Below are positions 46,568 through 56,022 of a DNA stretch of 64,000 bases, piece by piece. This DNA is from an uncultured Treponema sp. (GTDB taxonomy: Bacteria > Spirochaetota > Spirochaetia > Treponematales > Treponemataceae). The translations under genes and the position numbers were made by a program. Each line of letters starts with the position of its first letter. The first letter of the stretch is position 1. The notes beneath the pieces are model-generated. The model did not search any database, was not told the DNA's origin, and saw only the letters and a program-made list of their open reading frames with translations. The stretch covers positions 82,612 to 146,611 of the forward strand of contig NZ_CAMHSK010000005.1 of assembly GCF_946187725.1 (NCBI RefSeq), given 5' to 3'.

Positions 46568-48726
46568 TGTTAAAATTCCATAAACTTGTTAAGACACCCA
46601 CCGTGTTGCAGATGGAAGCTCTTGAATGTGGTGCGGCTTGTCTTGCGATGGTTCTTGGTTATTATCAGAAATTTGTTTCTCTTGAAGTGCTTCGCGTGGA
46701 TTGTGGTGTTTCCAGAGATGGCACAAAAGCTACAAACATCCTGAAGGCGGCAAGAAAATACGGTCTTGAAGCAAAAGGCTTCAAAATGGAAGTTGAGGCT
46801 CTTCATGAAGTTAAAGCCCCCGCGATTATTTTCTGGAATTTCAATCACTTTGTCGTATTTGAAGGATTTAAGGGAAAATCCGTCGTGCTCAATGACCCGG
46901 CTTCAGGCCGTCGTATTGTTGATGCGGTTGAATTCGATGAATCTTTTACTGGTGTTGTGCTTGTTTTTGAAAAGGGAGAGAATTTTGAGAAAGGCGGTGT
47001 GAAACCAAGAGTTTGGCACAGACTCAAAAAAAGACTTTCCGGGCTTGGTTCAATTTTCATTTTCTTAGGATTTTTGAGTTTCCTGTATTTTATTCCAGGA
47101 TTTGTTTATCCGACCTTTTCGCGCTTCTTTATTGATGAAATTCTTGTAAAAAATTCTTTGAACCTGCTACAGCCGCTTCTTTTTGTAATGGTTCTTACTT
47201 GTGTAATCAACACAACTTTGCAGACGATTCAAAATATGGTTTTGATGAGGTTTCAGGCACGATTGAGCTTGTCTTCTGCCTCGCGATTTATTGAGCACAT
47301 TTTCAGGATGCCGGTTCAGTTTTTTGTCCAGCGGCTTCCAGGTGAACTTTGTAACCGAATTGCTTCTTGTGATTCTGTTTCAAACCTTGTTTCTGGTCAG
47401 TTGATTGGAGTCATCATAAATCTTGTGAGCACGGTATTCTTCCTTGTGCTTATGTTCCTGTATGACATTCCGCTTGCGCTGATTTCGGTCGTTCTCACTG
47501 TGGTGGTCGTAGTTGTTTTTAAAATCACATCCGAGAAGATAAAGAATAAATCCTTCAAAATTGAAATGGAAGAAGGAAAACTCAGCGGAATCACGATGTC
47601 TGGAATTGAGATGATTGAATCACTCAAGGCATCTGGCTCGGAAAATGATTTTTTTATGCAGTGGTCGGGGCAGCAGGCAAAAGTTCTTCTTGAAAATCAG
47701 CGGCTTGTAAAGACAAATACCAGCAACTCGATTGTTCCACAGCTTATTTCTTCGATGCAGAGCATTCTGGTTTTGACGATTGGCGCACTACGCGTGATGG
47801 ATGGTCATCTTTCAATTGGTATGCTGATGGCTTTTCAGACTTTGCTTGCTAACTTTTCTGCACCAATCAATTCTTTTCTCGGCCTTGGTTCATCTCTTCT
47901 TTCTGTGAACGCGGATATGCAGCGAATCGACGATGTAATGGATTATCCGATTCCAAAAACATTTAAAGATGATAATAATGAGAAAGGCTTCCTGCCAATC
48001 AAAAAACTCGAAGGCTATATTACGCTTAAAGACATCGTGTTTGGTTATTCTCTGCTTGCTGCTCCATTGTTTAATGGGCTCAACATTGAATTTACGCCCG
48101 GAAAAAGAATCGCTTTGGTCGGTCCGACGGGAAGTGGAAAGTCCACGATAGGAAAACTTGTGAGTGCACTTTACACTCCTTGGTCAGGCGAAATCATTTT
48201 TGACGGGAAACCTTTGCGTGAAATAGAAAAGAAGGTCTTCGCGGCATCAGTTTCGGTTGTTAATCAATCAATTTCACTTTTTGAAGGCACGGTCAAAGAT
48301 AATATCACGATGTGGGATACGACAATTCCAGAAGAGGTATACATCCAGGCCGCAAAAGATGCCTGCATTCACGATGTAATAACTTCGCGTCCGAGCGGTT
48401 ACTATTCTAAGGTCGGTGAAGGCGGAAGGAATTTTTCTGGCGGGCAGAGGCAGCGGCTTGAAATTGCACGCGCACTTGCCACGGAACCGCGAATTATCAT
48501 CATGGACGAAGCGACTAGTGCTTTGGACGCGATTACCGAGCAGACCGTGGACATGAACATAAGACGAAGGGGTTGCACGAGCATAATAATTGCGCACCGC
48601 CTTTCGACTATCCGTGATTGCGACGAAATTATCGTTCTTGACCACGGTTCAATCGTTCAACGCGGAACACACGAGCAGCTTATGGAAGCCGGCGGAATGT
48701 ACAAGGCACTCGTTGGTTCAATGTAA
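46567..48726 (+). CDS. Peptidase-containing ABC exporter (C39-permease-ATPase), NHLP family
   Basis: Residues about 8-140 form a C39 peptidase: catalytic Cys in LECGAACLAMVLGYYQ, His in NFNHFVVFEGF, Asp in LNDPASGRR, all present. Six transmembrane helices follow (about 160-440), then an ABC ATPase: VGPTGSGKSTIGKLV, FSGGQRQRLEIARAL, IIMDEATSALD, IIIAHRLSTI. Such exporters cut double-Gly-type leaders while secreting peptides. GTG 46564 and ATG 46567 are both possible starts; ATG gives the usual stop-start overlap with HlyD. Confidence 0.93.
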   Translation: MLKFHKLVKTPTVLQMEALECGAACLAMVLGYYQKFVSLEVLRVDCGVSRDGTKATNILKAARKYGLEAKGFKMEVEALHEVKAPAIIFWNFNHFVVFEGFKGKSVVLNDPASGRRIVDAVEFDESFTGVVLVFEKGENFEKGGVKPRVWHRLKKRLSGLGSIFIFLGFLSFLYFIPGFVYPTFSRFFIDEILVKNSLNLLQPLLFVMVLTCVINTTLQTIQNMVLMRFQARLSLSSASRFIEHIFRMPVQFFVQRLPGELCNRIASCDSVSNLVSGQLIGVIINLVSTVFFLVLMFLYDIPLALISVVLTVVVVVVFKITSEKIKNKSFKIEMEEGKLSGITMSGIEMIESLKASGSENDFFMQWSGQQAKVLLENQRLVKTNTSNSIVPQLISSMQSILVLTIGALRVMDGHLSIGMLMAFQTLLANFSAPINSFLGLGSSLLSVNADMQRIDDVMDYPIPKTFKDDNNEKGFLPIKKLEGYITLKDIVFGYSLLAAPLFNGLNIEFTPGKRIALVGPTGSGKSTIGKLVSALYTPWSGEIIFDGKPLREIEKKVFAASVSVVNQSISLFEGTVKDNITMWDTTIPEEVYIQAAKDACIHDVITSRPSGYYSKVGEGGRNFSGGQRQRLEIARALATEPRIIIMDEATSALDAITEQTVDMNIRRRGCTSIIIAHRLSTIRDCDEIIVLDHGSIVQRGTHEQLMEAGGMYKALVGSM

Positions 48727-48748
48727 ATGCGAGCGTTAAGGTCCGACT

Positions 48749-51319
48749 ATGGAATGTAAAATATACAAGATTGACAATACGAATTTTCTCACTCTGGACG
48801 GAAGCTGTACTACTATTAAAGTACTTAAAGGCCACGCATATCTCTTTGTGACGCCGGTTCTTGAGGACGGTCGATTAGGAGCACGCCATGAGATTACCGA
48901 CTATGCTGTAGGCGGAGTTTTCCCGAATATTCCGAGCAACGATAAATTCAAGGTTATTCTTACAGGTACGATTGGCACAGAGGTTGAGGTTGTTCCTTTT
49001 CCTGACCCAGATTTTGATGCGGTTCTTGCTGAAGCACGCGAACTCGTCATCGAAAAAATGGAACTTGATGAAGAAAAATATCGTGAGCGTTCTGTAAGAC
49101 AGCAGCAGCTTTCTGATGAAGCTTATTCTAATGCGCTTGAAAATATTTCGTCGGTTGTGAATCGTTCAAAGCGGCAGAATTTGTTGTTTGAGCCCGAGGA
49201 TTCTGCTGTTGTAAGAGTGTTTAAAATCGTTGTCGAAAAAATGGGCGGAATGAAAGTTCATGCACATCCTGGACGAGAATATGAGCCTACAAAGACTGGA
49301 ATTCAAAAATTTGCAAAAGATAATACCGTTCGAGTGCGAGAGGTCGTGCTTCGGGGCAAATGGTTCAAGGAAGACAACGGTCATTTAATTGCTTTCTATA
49401 ATCCGAATGGCGAGATTGATTTGGAAAAAAATGCGACTTATGAAGATTCTTCGCTTATTCCTGTCGCACTGATTAAGAATGTCGAACGCACTGGTTACAT
49501 CATGGTAAATCCTATGGACGGTTCGCAAATTCGTGTTACCAAAAAGAATGTGAATCAAATCCACCCGATGGCATTCATGATGTACAAGGCGTTGAATGAA
49601 GAAAAAATCACGCTCAAGTCCGTGTGCAAATTCGTTTTCAAAGACATTAAAGCGGACATTTTCCGTTATGTGGCGATTGCACTTCTTTGTACGTTGATTG
49701 GCCTTATCACGCCGCTGATTACACGAAATTTCATCGATCATGTGATTCCTGAAGCGGCAAAATCTCAGGCGGTTCAAATTTGCGTGCTTGTTTTCTTCTG
49801 CAATATTTCTGCAATGGTTGGCTCCCTGGCAAAGTATTTTGCGAACATGCGAATGGAAACCAAGGCAGATTCTGATTTGGAAGCGGCCGTCATGGACAGG
49901 CTCTTAAAACTCCCGGTGAACTTTTTTAAGGATTTCAGTTCTGGTGATTTGGCTGCCCGCACAATGACCCTCACCACAATCCGAAAGCAGATTTTTGGAA
50001 TCGTACTTTCATGTTTCATGAATTTTGTTTTCAGTTTTGTCTATTTGATTCAGGAATTTCGTTTTTGTGCGTATTTTGCCAAGTGGGGAATTGTCTTCTG
50101 CATCGTGCCGATTTTGATTTCCTGCCTTGTCTGTTTTTTAACCTACAAATGGGAAAAAATGCTCATTGCCTCTCAGGGAAAAATTCAGGGTATGCTGCTT
50201 CAGTTTTTGGGCGGCATTGAAAAAATCTCGAATTCGCACTCTGAAAAGCGAATTTTTGCCCAGTGGTCAAATGAATATATTCGTCAGGTTAAAATCAGTT
50301 ACAGTCTGGGGCTTATCGGAATTGTGACTTCGCTGATTAACACCGTTTATCCGAGTATCATAAGCGTTATCTTTTATTATTTGTACGGGCGCGGTGTTAG
50401 GATTCAGGCGATTGCCGGGCTTACGACGGGTACTTTCATGGCCTTTCTGAGCGCATACGGTTCGTTTCAAAGCGCATTTCTTGGAATGGCAGGTTCGCTC
50501 CTTGAAATCCGCAATGTTGTTCCGCTTTCAAAACGAATTCAGCCGATTCTTGATGCTGAGCCGGAATTTGAGACTTCAAAACCGTCGATTGACCACCTTA
50601 ACGGTGATATTGAAATTAGTCATTTGAATTTCAGGTATTCCGCTGATTCTCCGCTTGTCTTGAAAGATGTCAACATGAGCATAAAGCACGGTGAATTTGT
50701 TGCTGTGGTCGGAACGAGCGGGGCAGGAAAGTCTACCCTTATGCGAATTCTGCTTGGCTTTGAAAAACCTGAGTCTGGTTCGATTTTTTACGACAATCAG
50801 GATATGAGCGCGGTTGATATTGGTTCGCTCCGTCGGCAGATGGGGGTTGTTTTACAAAACGATACTGTTTTGCAGGGAACGATTTTGCAGAATATCATCG
50901 GAAGTTCGGGGTTAAAAGAAAGCGATGCGTGGGAAGCGGCCAGAAAGGTTTCATTCGACAAGGATATTTCTGAAATGCCGATGGGAATGTTTACAATGGT
51001 TCCTGCTGGCGGTCACACTCTTTCTGACGGTCAGCTCCAACGGTTGATTATCGCGAGGGCAATTATCCGAAATCCGAGCGTGTTGATTTTTGACGAGGCG
51101 ACAAGTGCTTTGGACAATCAGACGCAGCAAAAAGTACGCGAGAGTCTGGACAATCTCAAGGTTACGAGAATCATCATTGCACACAGACTTTCAACAATCA
51201 TCAATGCCGACAGAATCTATGTGATGGAAAACGGCGAGGTGGTCGAGACTGGAAATTACGAGGAACTTATGAAGCAAAACGGATATTTTGCACAGCTGGC
51301 AAGAAGGCAGAGTATATAG
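48749..51319 (+). CDS. Second ABC exporter (permease/ATPase) of NHLP type
   Basis: An 856-aa protein. About 270 N-terminal residues resemble the sensor-like extension of NHLP bacteriocin ABC proteins (FLTLDGSCTTIKVLKGHAYLFVTPVLEDGRLGARHEI, a cupin/cNMP-like beta fold). Next is HPMAFMMYKALNEEKITLKSVCKFVFKDIKADIFRYV leading into the membrane domain, then an ATPase with VVGTSGAGKSTLMRILLGF and DEATSALD. The ABC signature reads LSDGQLQRL rather than LSGGQ. No C39 domain. It probably pairs with the upstream exporter as a heteromeric or accessory unit. Confidence 0.9.
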   Translation: MECKIYKIDNTNFLTLDGSCTTIKVLKGHAYLFVTPVLEDGRLGARHEITDYAVGGVFPNIPSNDKFKVILTGTIGTEVEVVPFPDPDFDAVLAEARELVIEKMELDEEKYRERSVRQQQLSDEAYSNALENISSVVNRSKRQNLLFEPEDSAVVRVFKIVVEKMGGMKVHAHPGREYEPTKTGIQKFAKDNTVRVREVVLRGKWFKEDNGHLIAFYNPNGEIDLEKNATYEDSSLIPVALIKNVERTGYIMVNPMDGSQIRVTKKNVNQIHPMAFMMYKALNEEKITLKSVCKFVFKDIKADIFRYVAIALLCTLIGLITPLITRNFIDHVIPEAAKSQAVQICVLVFFCNISAMVGSLAKYFANMRMETKADSDLEAAVMDRLLKLPVNFFKDFSSGDLAARTMTLTTIRKQIFGIVLSCFMNFVFSFVYLIQEFRFCAYFAKWGIVFCIVPILISCLVCFLTYKWEKMLIASQGKIQGMLLQFLGGIEKISNSHSEKRIFAQWSNEYIRQVKISYSLGLIGIVTSLINTVYPSIISVIFYYLYGRGVRIQAIAGLTTGTFMAFLSAYGSFQSAFLGMAGSLLEIRNVVPLSKRIQPILDAEPEFETSKPSIDHLNGDIEISHLNFRYSADSPLVLKDVNMSIKHGEFVAVVGTSGAGKSTLMRILLGFEKPESGSIFYDNQDMSAVDIGSLRRQMGVVLQNDTVLQGTILQNIIGSSGLKESDAWEAARKVSFDKDISEMPMGMFTMVPAGGHTLSDGQLQRLIIARAIIRNPSVLIFDEATSALDNQTQQKVRESLDNLKVTRIIIAHRLSTIINADRIYVMENGEVVETGNYEELMKQNGYFAQLARRQSI

Positions 51320-51342
51320 AAAATGAGAATGGAGACAGTAAG

Positions 51343-52488
51343 ATGAAATATTTGAAATTATTTTTTGCTTTGAGCGTGATTTTGTTTACTTCTTGTGCAA
51401 TTGATGATCCGATAAAGGCTCGCAATTCAACGGTCAGTCGGCTATATAAGCAGGGAACCGTTAAGATTGCGCTGGCGAACAGTTTTGTTCAGAATAAGAG
51501 CAAAATGTGGGAAGCGGCAGTGCTTGCGCAGGAAAAAATCAATAGAGAGCAGCTTTGTCATGCGAAACTAGAAATTATTAAATATGATGACGGTGGTTCA
51601 CAAATTTCAGGAACAAAAACGGCCTATGAAATCGCTTCACACAATGACATTTGTGCGGTCATCGGACACGGATATTCTGACATTTCAATGCCATGTTCGT
51701 TGATTTATCAATATTACGGAATTTTGACATTCAATTATATCTCTACGGTTCATGGACTTACAGAAAAGAATAATCCGTTTATTTTCAGCAATATGCCTAA
51801 TGACAATGATTATGGTGAGGCAATCGCCAACCTTTGTGGCAAGAACAAATACAAGAGCGTGTTGATTTATTATCTTGAAAACACATCAGGAACGAGTCTT
51901 TCCAACGCATTTGAATTGAACTGCAACAATTATGGAATCGATGTCGTGAATCGTGAGAGTTTTGATTTATCTACAACAGCCAAGGCAATCGATACGAGCG
52001 TAAAACGCTGGAAGAATAACTTTGTCTTTGATGCGGTTTTTATTGCCGGAAGAATGCCGATTATACAGGATATAATCACGATTATGCGTGAAAATGGCGT
52101 GGACTGCCCGATTGTTGGTGCTGATCCTTTTGATGACCCTCTTCTTACTGAGAATCTTGATAGTTCAGAAAACGGAAGGATTTTTGCTTTCTCAAATTTC
52201 AATGTTTCCACAAAAAACATAAAATTCCGCGACTTCTATGTTTCTTTTACGCAAAAATACGGATATGAACCCGACCAGGAAGCATTGCAGGTTTATGATG
52301 CACTTCTTGTTCTGGCTAAGGCAATTGCCCTTGCAGATACGCCTGTTCCTTCAAGGGTTGCGGAAATCCTTCATAGCAGGCTTTGGTTCGAAGCGGCAGG
52401 CCCTTACTCTTTCTGGCCGAACGGTGCAATCAGGGGGCGTGAGCTTACGGTAAAAGTCTTTAATAACGGTAAATTTGAAGAATTCTAA
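51343..52488 (+). CDS. Receptor-like lipoprotein, type I periplasmic-binding fold
   Basis: A signal peptide with lipobox (FALSVILFTSCAID, Cys at about 18) is followed by a Leu/Ile/Val-binding-like fold: GTVKIALANSFVQNKSKMWEAAVLAQEKIN, ICAVIGHGYSDISMPCSLIYQYYGILTFNYIST, FDAVFIAGRMPIIQDIITIMRENGVDCPIVGADPF, QEALQVYDALLVLAKAIALA. No permease genes for uptake are present, so within this export operon it may sense an extracellular ligand or peptide. It starts 23 nt after the ABC gene. Confidence 0.82.
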   Translation: MKYLKLFFALSVILFTSCAIDDPIKARNSTVSRLYKQGTVKIALANSFVQNKSKMWEAAVLAQEKINREQLCHAKLEIIKYDDGGSQISGTKTAYEIASHNDICAVIGHGYSDISMPCSLIYQYYGILTFNYISTVHGLTEKNNPFIFSNMPNDNDYGEAIANLCGKNKYKSVLIYYLENTSGTSLSNAFELNCNNYGIDVVNRESFDLSTTAKAIDTSVKRWKNNFVFDAVFIAGRMPIIQDIITIMRENGVDCPIVGADPFDDPLLTENLDSSENGRIFAFSNFNVSTKNIKFRDFYVSFTQKYGYEPDQEALQVYDALLVLAKAIALADTPVPSRVAEILHSRLWFEAAGPYSFWPNGAIRGRELTVKVFNNGKFEEF

Positions 52489-52508
52489 TTATAGGAAAAT
52501 GCTTTATT

Positions 52509-54311
52509 ATGAAAAAATTGTTCACATCATTTCTTTTTTTGACTTTGATTAGTTTTGCGTTGTTTTCACAAGCCTCTCAAGCCTGGCAGACAGAAGTTTC
52601 TTTTCCGGATTGGATTACTAATACTAACTTCAGTGCGAACAACTCGCTTGCTTTTCAGTTTTTTCATGGTCAGGGAAAGATTGAACTGGAAGTTTCAAAT
52701 GAATGCAAATCATTCTCTTTATATATAAATGATAACCGCGTGAGCACAAAAAAATTCAAGTCAGGCGGTACATACACTGTAGATATTTCAAAATTCACTA
52801 CGGACGGCAGGAATTTTCTTCAGGTTTCTGACATAAAACCTGCGGACTTAAAAAATGCTGTTCGGGTTCGTATTCCGTATCCAGAAGTTCTTGAAGGAAG
52901 TCTCAAAAAATCAGGTCTTTCGCGCGATTCATTTTCTCTTATTGATAAAATCATTTGCGCTGACATCAAAAACGGCTTTACATCGGCTCAACTTGCTGTA
53001 ATCAAAGATAGTCGGCTTGTTTATCAGAATGTGTGGGGAAATGCCACAAATGAAACGCTTTATGATTTGGCATCGGTCTCAAAAATGTTCACTGCGGCTT
53101 ATGCGGTTCAATTTCTTGTGACACAAGGCCTGCTTTCTGTAGATACAAAACTTGTTGATATTTTTGGCGAAGATTTTTCTGAGCAGACGATTTCTGTTGA
53201 TTTTGCGGGCAAAGAACCAATTCCGCTTGAAAAAATCAAAGACTGGAAGAAAAATCTTACTGTCCGCGATGTACTTTGCCATAGTGCAGGTTTTTCTGCT
53301 GGTTATCCGTACTTTAATGATAATTATGACCTTGAAAAAAATGAATTCAATGTCGCTGAAAACAAAAATGCGCTTTTTTCAGGAAATGATGGTTCTGAAG
53401 AAACCCGTGAATATACCCTGCAGCAGATTTTCCGAACGCCGCTTATTTATGAACCTGGTACAAAACTTGTCTACAGCGATATTGATTTTATGATTCTGTG
53501 TTTTGTCGTTGAAAGGGTGAGCGGAGAACGGCTGGATGTCTTTTTGAAGAAGAATTTTTGGGAGCCGCTTAATTTGGAGCGAATCACCTTTAATCCGCTT
53601 GAGAACGGGTTTTCAAAATCTGATTGTGCACCAACTGATTTAACAGGCAATTCTTATATGGGCGAACTTTCTTTTACAGGTTGCCGCACCGATATGATTC
53701 AGGGGGAAGTTCATGACGGAAATGCGTTCTATGCGATGGGGGGAATTTCCGGGCATGCAGGACTTTTTGCTTCTGCTACAGACCTTGCCCGTCTTGCTTC
53801 TATCATGCTCACCGGCGGATACAAAGAGCACAGATTTTTTAGCCGTAATGTAATTGACTTGTTTACATCACCGCAAAGCATCAAAGATGCTGATTATGGT
53901 TTTGGCTGGTGGCGTGGTGGTGAAATGCAAAATGTACGCAATTTCGGGTCGCTTTGCTCAAGTCGTGCTTTTGGTCACAACGGCTTTACAGGAACAGTTG
54001 TTTTTGTCGAACCTGAAGAAAATCTTGTCATCGTTTATCTTACAAATAAAATCAATACTTCGATGCCAGCTCCTGAAGCACTAAACAATCAGTTTGAGGG
54101 AAATTTCTATCAGTCAGCGAATCTAGGTTTTGTGCCGCAGATTATTCTTTTGGGACTGAACAGAGATGTGAGTAAATCTCAATGGAAAAGTCTTGTAAGC
54201 GGCATGGCAGAAGATGCCCGCCGTAAGGCAGAAAAAGAAGCTGGTGCAGACAAAAACGATGTGCGATGGAAAGCTTATCAGGCACTGGAGAGCGTGCTGA
54301 ATCAGTTCTAA
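52509..54311 (+). CDS. Exported serine hydrolase (beta-lactamase/DD-peptidase fold)
   Basis: Signal peptide MKKLFTSFLFLTLISFALFSQA, an N-terminal beta-rich domain of about 100 residues, then a class C beta-lactamase-like hydrolase. The nucleophile motif S-V-S-K is in YDLASVSKMFTAAYAVQFL, the second motif Y-S-D in LVYSDIDFMILCF and the third in GHNGFTGTVVF. The fold includes esterases, D-aminopeptidases and DD-peptidases, so a role in processing or detoxifying the exported peptide, or in cell-wall tailoring, is conceivable. It is 20 nt after the lipoprotein gene. A helical tail closes the protein. Confidence 0.85.
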   Translation: MKKLFTSFLFLTLISFALFSQASQAWQTEVSFPDWITNTNFSANNSLAFQFFHGQGKIELEVSNECKSFSLYINDNRVSTKKFKSGGTYTVDISKFTTDGRNFLQVSDIKPADLKNAVRVRIPYPEVLEGSLKKSGLSRDSFSLIDKIICADIKNGFTSAQLAVIKDSRLVYQNVWGNATNETLYDLASVSKMFTAAYAVQFLVTQGLLSVDTKLVDIFGEDFSEQTISVDFAGKEPIPLEKIKDWKKNLTVRDVLCHSAGFSAGYPYFNDNYDLEKNEFNVAENKNALFSGNDGSEETREYTLQQIFRTPLIYEPGTKLVYSDIDFMILCFVVERVSGERLDVFLKKNFWEPLNLERITFNPLENGFSKSDCAPTDLTGNSYMGELSFTGCRTDMIQGEVHDGNAFYAMGGISGHAGLFASATDLARLASIMLTGGYKEHRFFSRNVIDLFTSPQSIKDADYGFGWWRGGEMQNVRNFGSLCSSRAFGHNGFTGTVVFVEPEENLVIVYLTNKINTSMPAPEALNNQFEGNFYQSANLGFVPQIILLGLNRDVSKSQWKSLVSGMAEDARRKAEKEAGADKNDVRWKAYQALESVLNQF

Positions 54312-54362
54312 ACGGAAGTGCCAGGCATTTTCTACAAATTTATGATTTTTCGTAAATATTTT

Positions 54363-54394
54363 TAGCCTTTTTCAAAAGTTCTTCGTATAAATAA
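54363..54394 (+). promoter_or_regulatory. 32-bp promoter-like element, copy 1
   Basis: TAGCCTTTT, nine variable bases, CTTCGTATAAATAA. Identical outer blocks with identical spacing recur at 55746-55777. It lies just before two overlapping tiny ORFs (54395 and 54427). Confidence 0.65.
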
Positions 54395-54426
54395 ATGAAA
54401 ATTAATCATACGAGAAACTTGTATAA

Positions 54427-54540
54427 ATGACTAACGAAGAAATGAGAACTCTTTTGGCTCAGAATGGAGTCGCAAAAGAAGATATTGTAAGAATTCAGGA
54501 AAATTTTGATGCTGAAAAAATCACCTATGTAGTTGATTAG
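54427..54540 (+). CDS. Small ORF downstream of promoter-like copy 1
   Basis: A 37-residue frame, starting MTNEEMRTLLAQNGVAKEDI and ending FDAEKITYVVD, overlaps the stop of an 11-codon leader-like ORF (54395-54430) by ATGA. The composition is that of a real helical protein N-terminus and the end falls at the border of the tolC remnant, so it may be a truncated peptide or small-protein gene. No recognisable core peptide. Confidence 0.4.
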   Translation: MTNEEMRTLLAQNGVAKEDIVRIQENFDAEKITYVVD

Positions 54541-55740
54541 CACCTGATAATACGAAAGTTCAGCGGTAATGTATTTCTGGTCCTGATTCAAAAGATTGTC
54601 CACTGTGATAACTCCGGCATTAAACCGTTTCTGTTCATTTTCATAAAGATTTTTCTGAAGATGAAGTACATCATCGGCATCTGAAACGAGGTTTTTGTAA
54701 ATTTCAAGTTTTTCGGCCGCATTGAGGATTTGCAGTTTAAGTATGTTTTTTGCCTTATTGTAGCTGTTCAGGCTTGTTCGATATTCTGCCTGAGCCTGTT
54801 CCTGAAGGCCTTTTTTATGTTGTTTCCGAGATTTGCGCTTACACCAAGAGAGCCGCTGATATTCGTGCCGCGAATATTCTTGAAGCCCGAAGAAAGAGTC
54901 TTCCCCAAATCATCTGAATATGCGGCGCCTGTTGTTCCGATAGCGAAATTGAGCGAAGCGTCCGGAAGCGAATCGACTTGATACATTCGGACCTTTTTTG
55001 AGGCCGCTTCTACCTGTTTTTTGAGTGATTTTAAATCTGGCCGTTTTTCTTCAATTTTTGCAAAAAAATCATCATTCAAATCGCTGTCGTTTGGGGGCGT
55101 TATTGAAGTCAAATCGATTTGCGAAAATGAATTTTCAGGTTCACCGATGAGCGAAGAATCCGCAAGACCGAGACTTGTTACAAGTTCCATTTTTGCCTTG
55201 CTGTACTGGATTTTTGCATCCTGGAGCTGCCTTCGGTTTTCATTAACATTTACCTGCATTGCAAGAATGTCATTTTTTGAGCGGACTCCTGTGCGAATCA
55301 GTGAATCCATGCTTTCATTTCGCTCTTCGATTGTTGAACCGCCGTTTGCAAAATACCCAGAGCTGTATTCATAATCAGGGGAATTTTTTTCTGCCAGCAC
55401 TGTGTAGGAAAGCTTTGTTTCAAGCCCGAAACCGAACAGCTTTTTGAGATAAAAGCTTCCGCCGGTCTGCTTAGTCAAATTGTTGTCTGCGTAAATGCCG
55501 AATGGATTTACCTGATAATTTGGGTCTTCTTTATCAACGGGATTCTGCTTGAGCGAATATTGAGCCTGTGCGCCTGCCTCAATGTCCAGAGAGCCTTTTG
55601 CCTGTCTGTACTGAGCTTTTGCTGTTTCAAGTGCGAATTTTTGATTCTGAAGGTCGTAGTTGTTTTCAAGTGCAATTTTTATTGCATCTTCAAGAGAAAA
55701 ATGAATGGATTTGGAATCTTCTGAATTTTGGGCCGAACAA
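54541..55740 (-). pseudogene. Decayed TolC-like outer-membrane efflux protein
   Basis: Reading leftward from about 55740, TolC/OEP sequence begins without start or signal peptide (SIHFSLEDAIKIALENNYDLQNQKF), continues through SVLA-, NENRRQLQDAKIQYSKAKMELVTSLGL and EEKRPDLKSLKKQVEAASKKVRMYQ, and leaves frame near 54815. It resumes in another frame with QAQAEYRTSLNSYNKAKNILKL and ends at KYITAELSYYQVLINY. Both ends are lost. It was probably the outer-membrane partner of the HlyD/ABC system, on the opposite strand. The longest surviving frame is 54768-55478. Confidence 0.8.
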
Positions 55741-55745
55741 AAGAA

Positions 55746-55777
55746 TAGCCTTTTGCTGGTTATCTTCGTATAAATAA
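55746..55777 (+). promoter_or_regulatory. 32-bp promoter-like element, copy 2
   Basis: TAGCCTTTT, nine variable bases, CTTCGTATAAATAA, then GAGGTG and ATG 55792. It is placed exactly as a promoter for the precursor-sigma gene pair and could be the target of that sigma factor. Confidence 0.7.
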
Positions 55778-55791
55778 TTGTGAGGTGAAAT

Positions 55792-56010
55792 ATGAACGAT
55801 ACAAGATTAAAACAATTATTTGACTATCAGAAATTCGAGGAAAATTCAGCAATGAATTTTGCTATTCAGAGTGCAAGAAGCTATATCGACTCATTAAAAG
55901 ATATTCCATCAGTGATGGAGCTTGATGATGAAGAACTCGATATGATCAATGCGGCTGGTACGGACAGCGGGAATCTCAAAAACTCCCGACATGATCTGCC
56001 TAAAATCTAA
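55792..56010 (+). CDS. Leader-type precursor peptide of the export locus
   Basis: A 72-aa peptide. The leader begins NDTRLKQLFDYQKFEENSAM (an L-F-D-Y-Q-K-F motif seen in some NHLP-associated peptides) and ends VMELDDEELDMINAAG, a classical E-L-x-x-E-E-L-x-x-I-x-A-A-G processing motif for C39 peptidases. The predicted core is the 16-residue TDSGNLKNSRHDLPKI, which has no Cys, so crosslinking by thioether is excluded. GAGGTG precedes the ATG and the sigma gene begins 12 nt after the stop. Confidence 0.82.
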   Translation: MNDTRLKQLFDYQKFEENSAMNFAIQSARSYIDSLKDIPSVMELDDEELDMINAAGTDSGNLKNSRHDLPKI

Positions 56011-56022
56011 GGTAAGTGACAA

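Noticed and set aside
51343..52488. Amino-acid uptake ABC transporter
   Set aside because: Only the binding-protein-like lipoprotein is present; both ABC genes beside it are exporter-type, with no uptake permeases.
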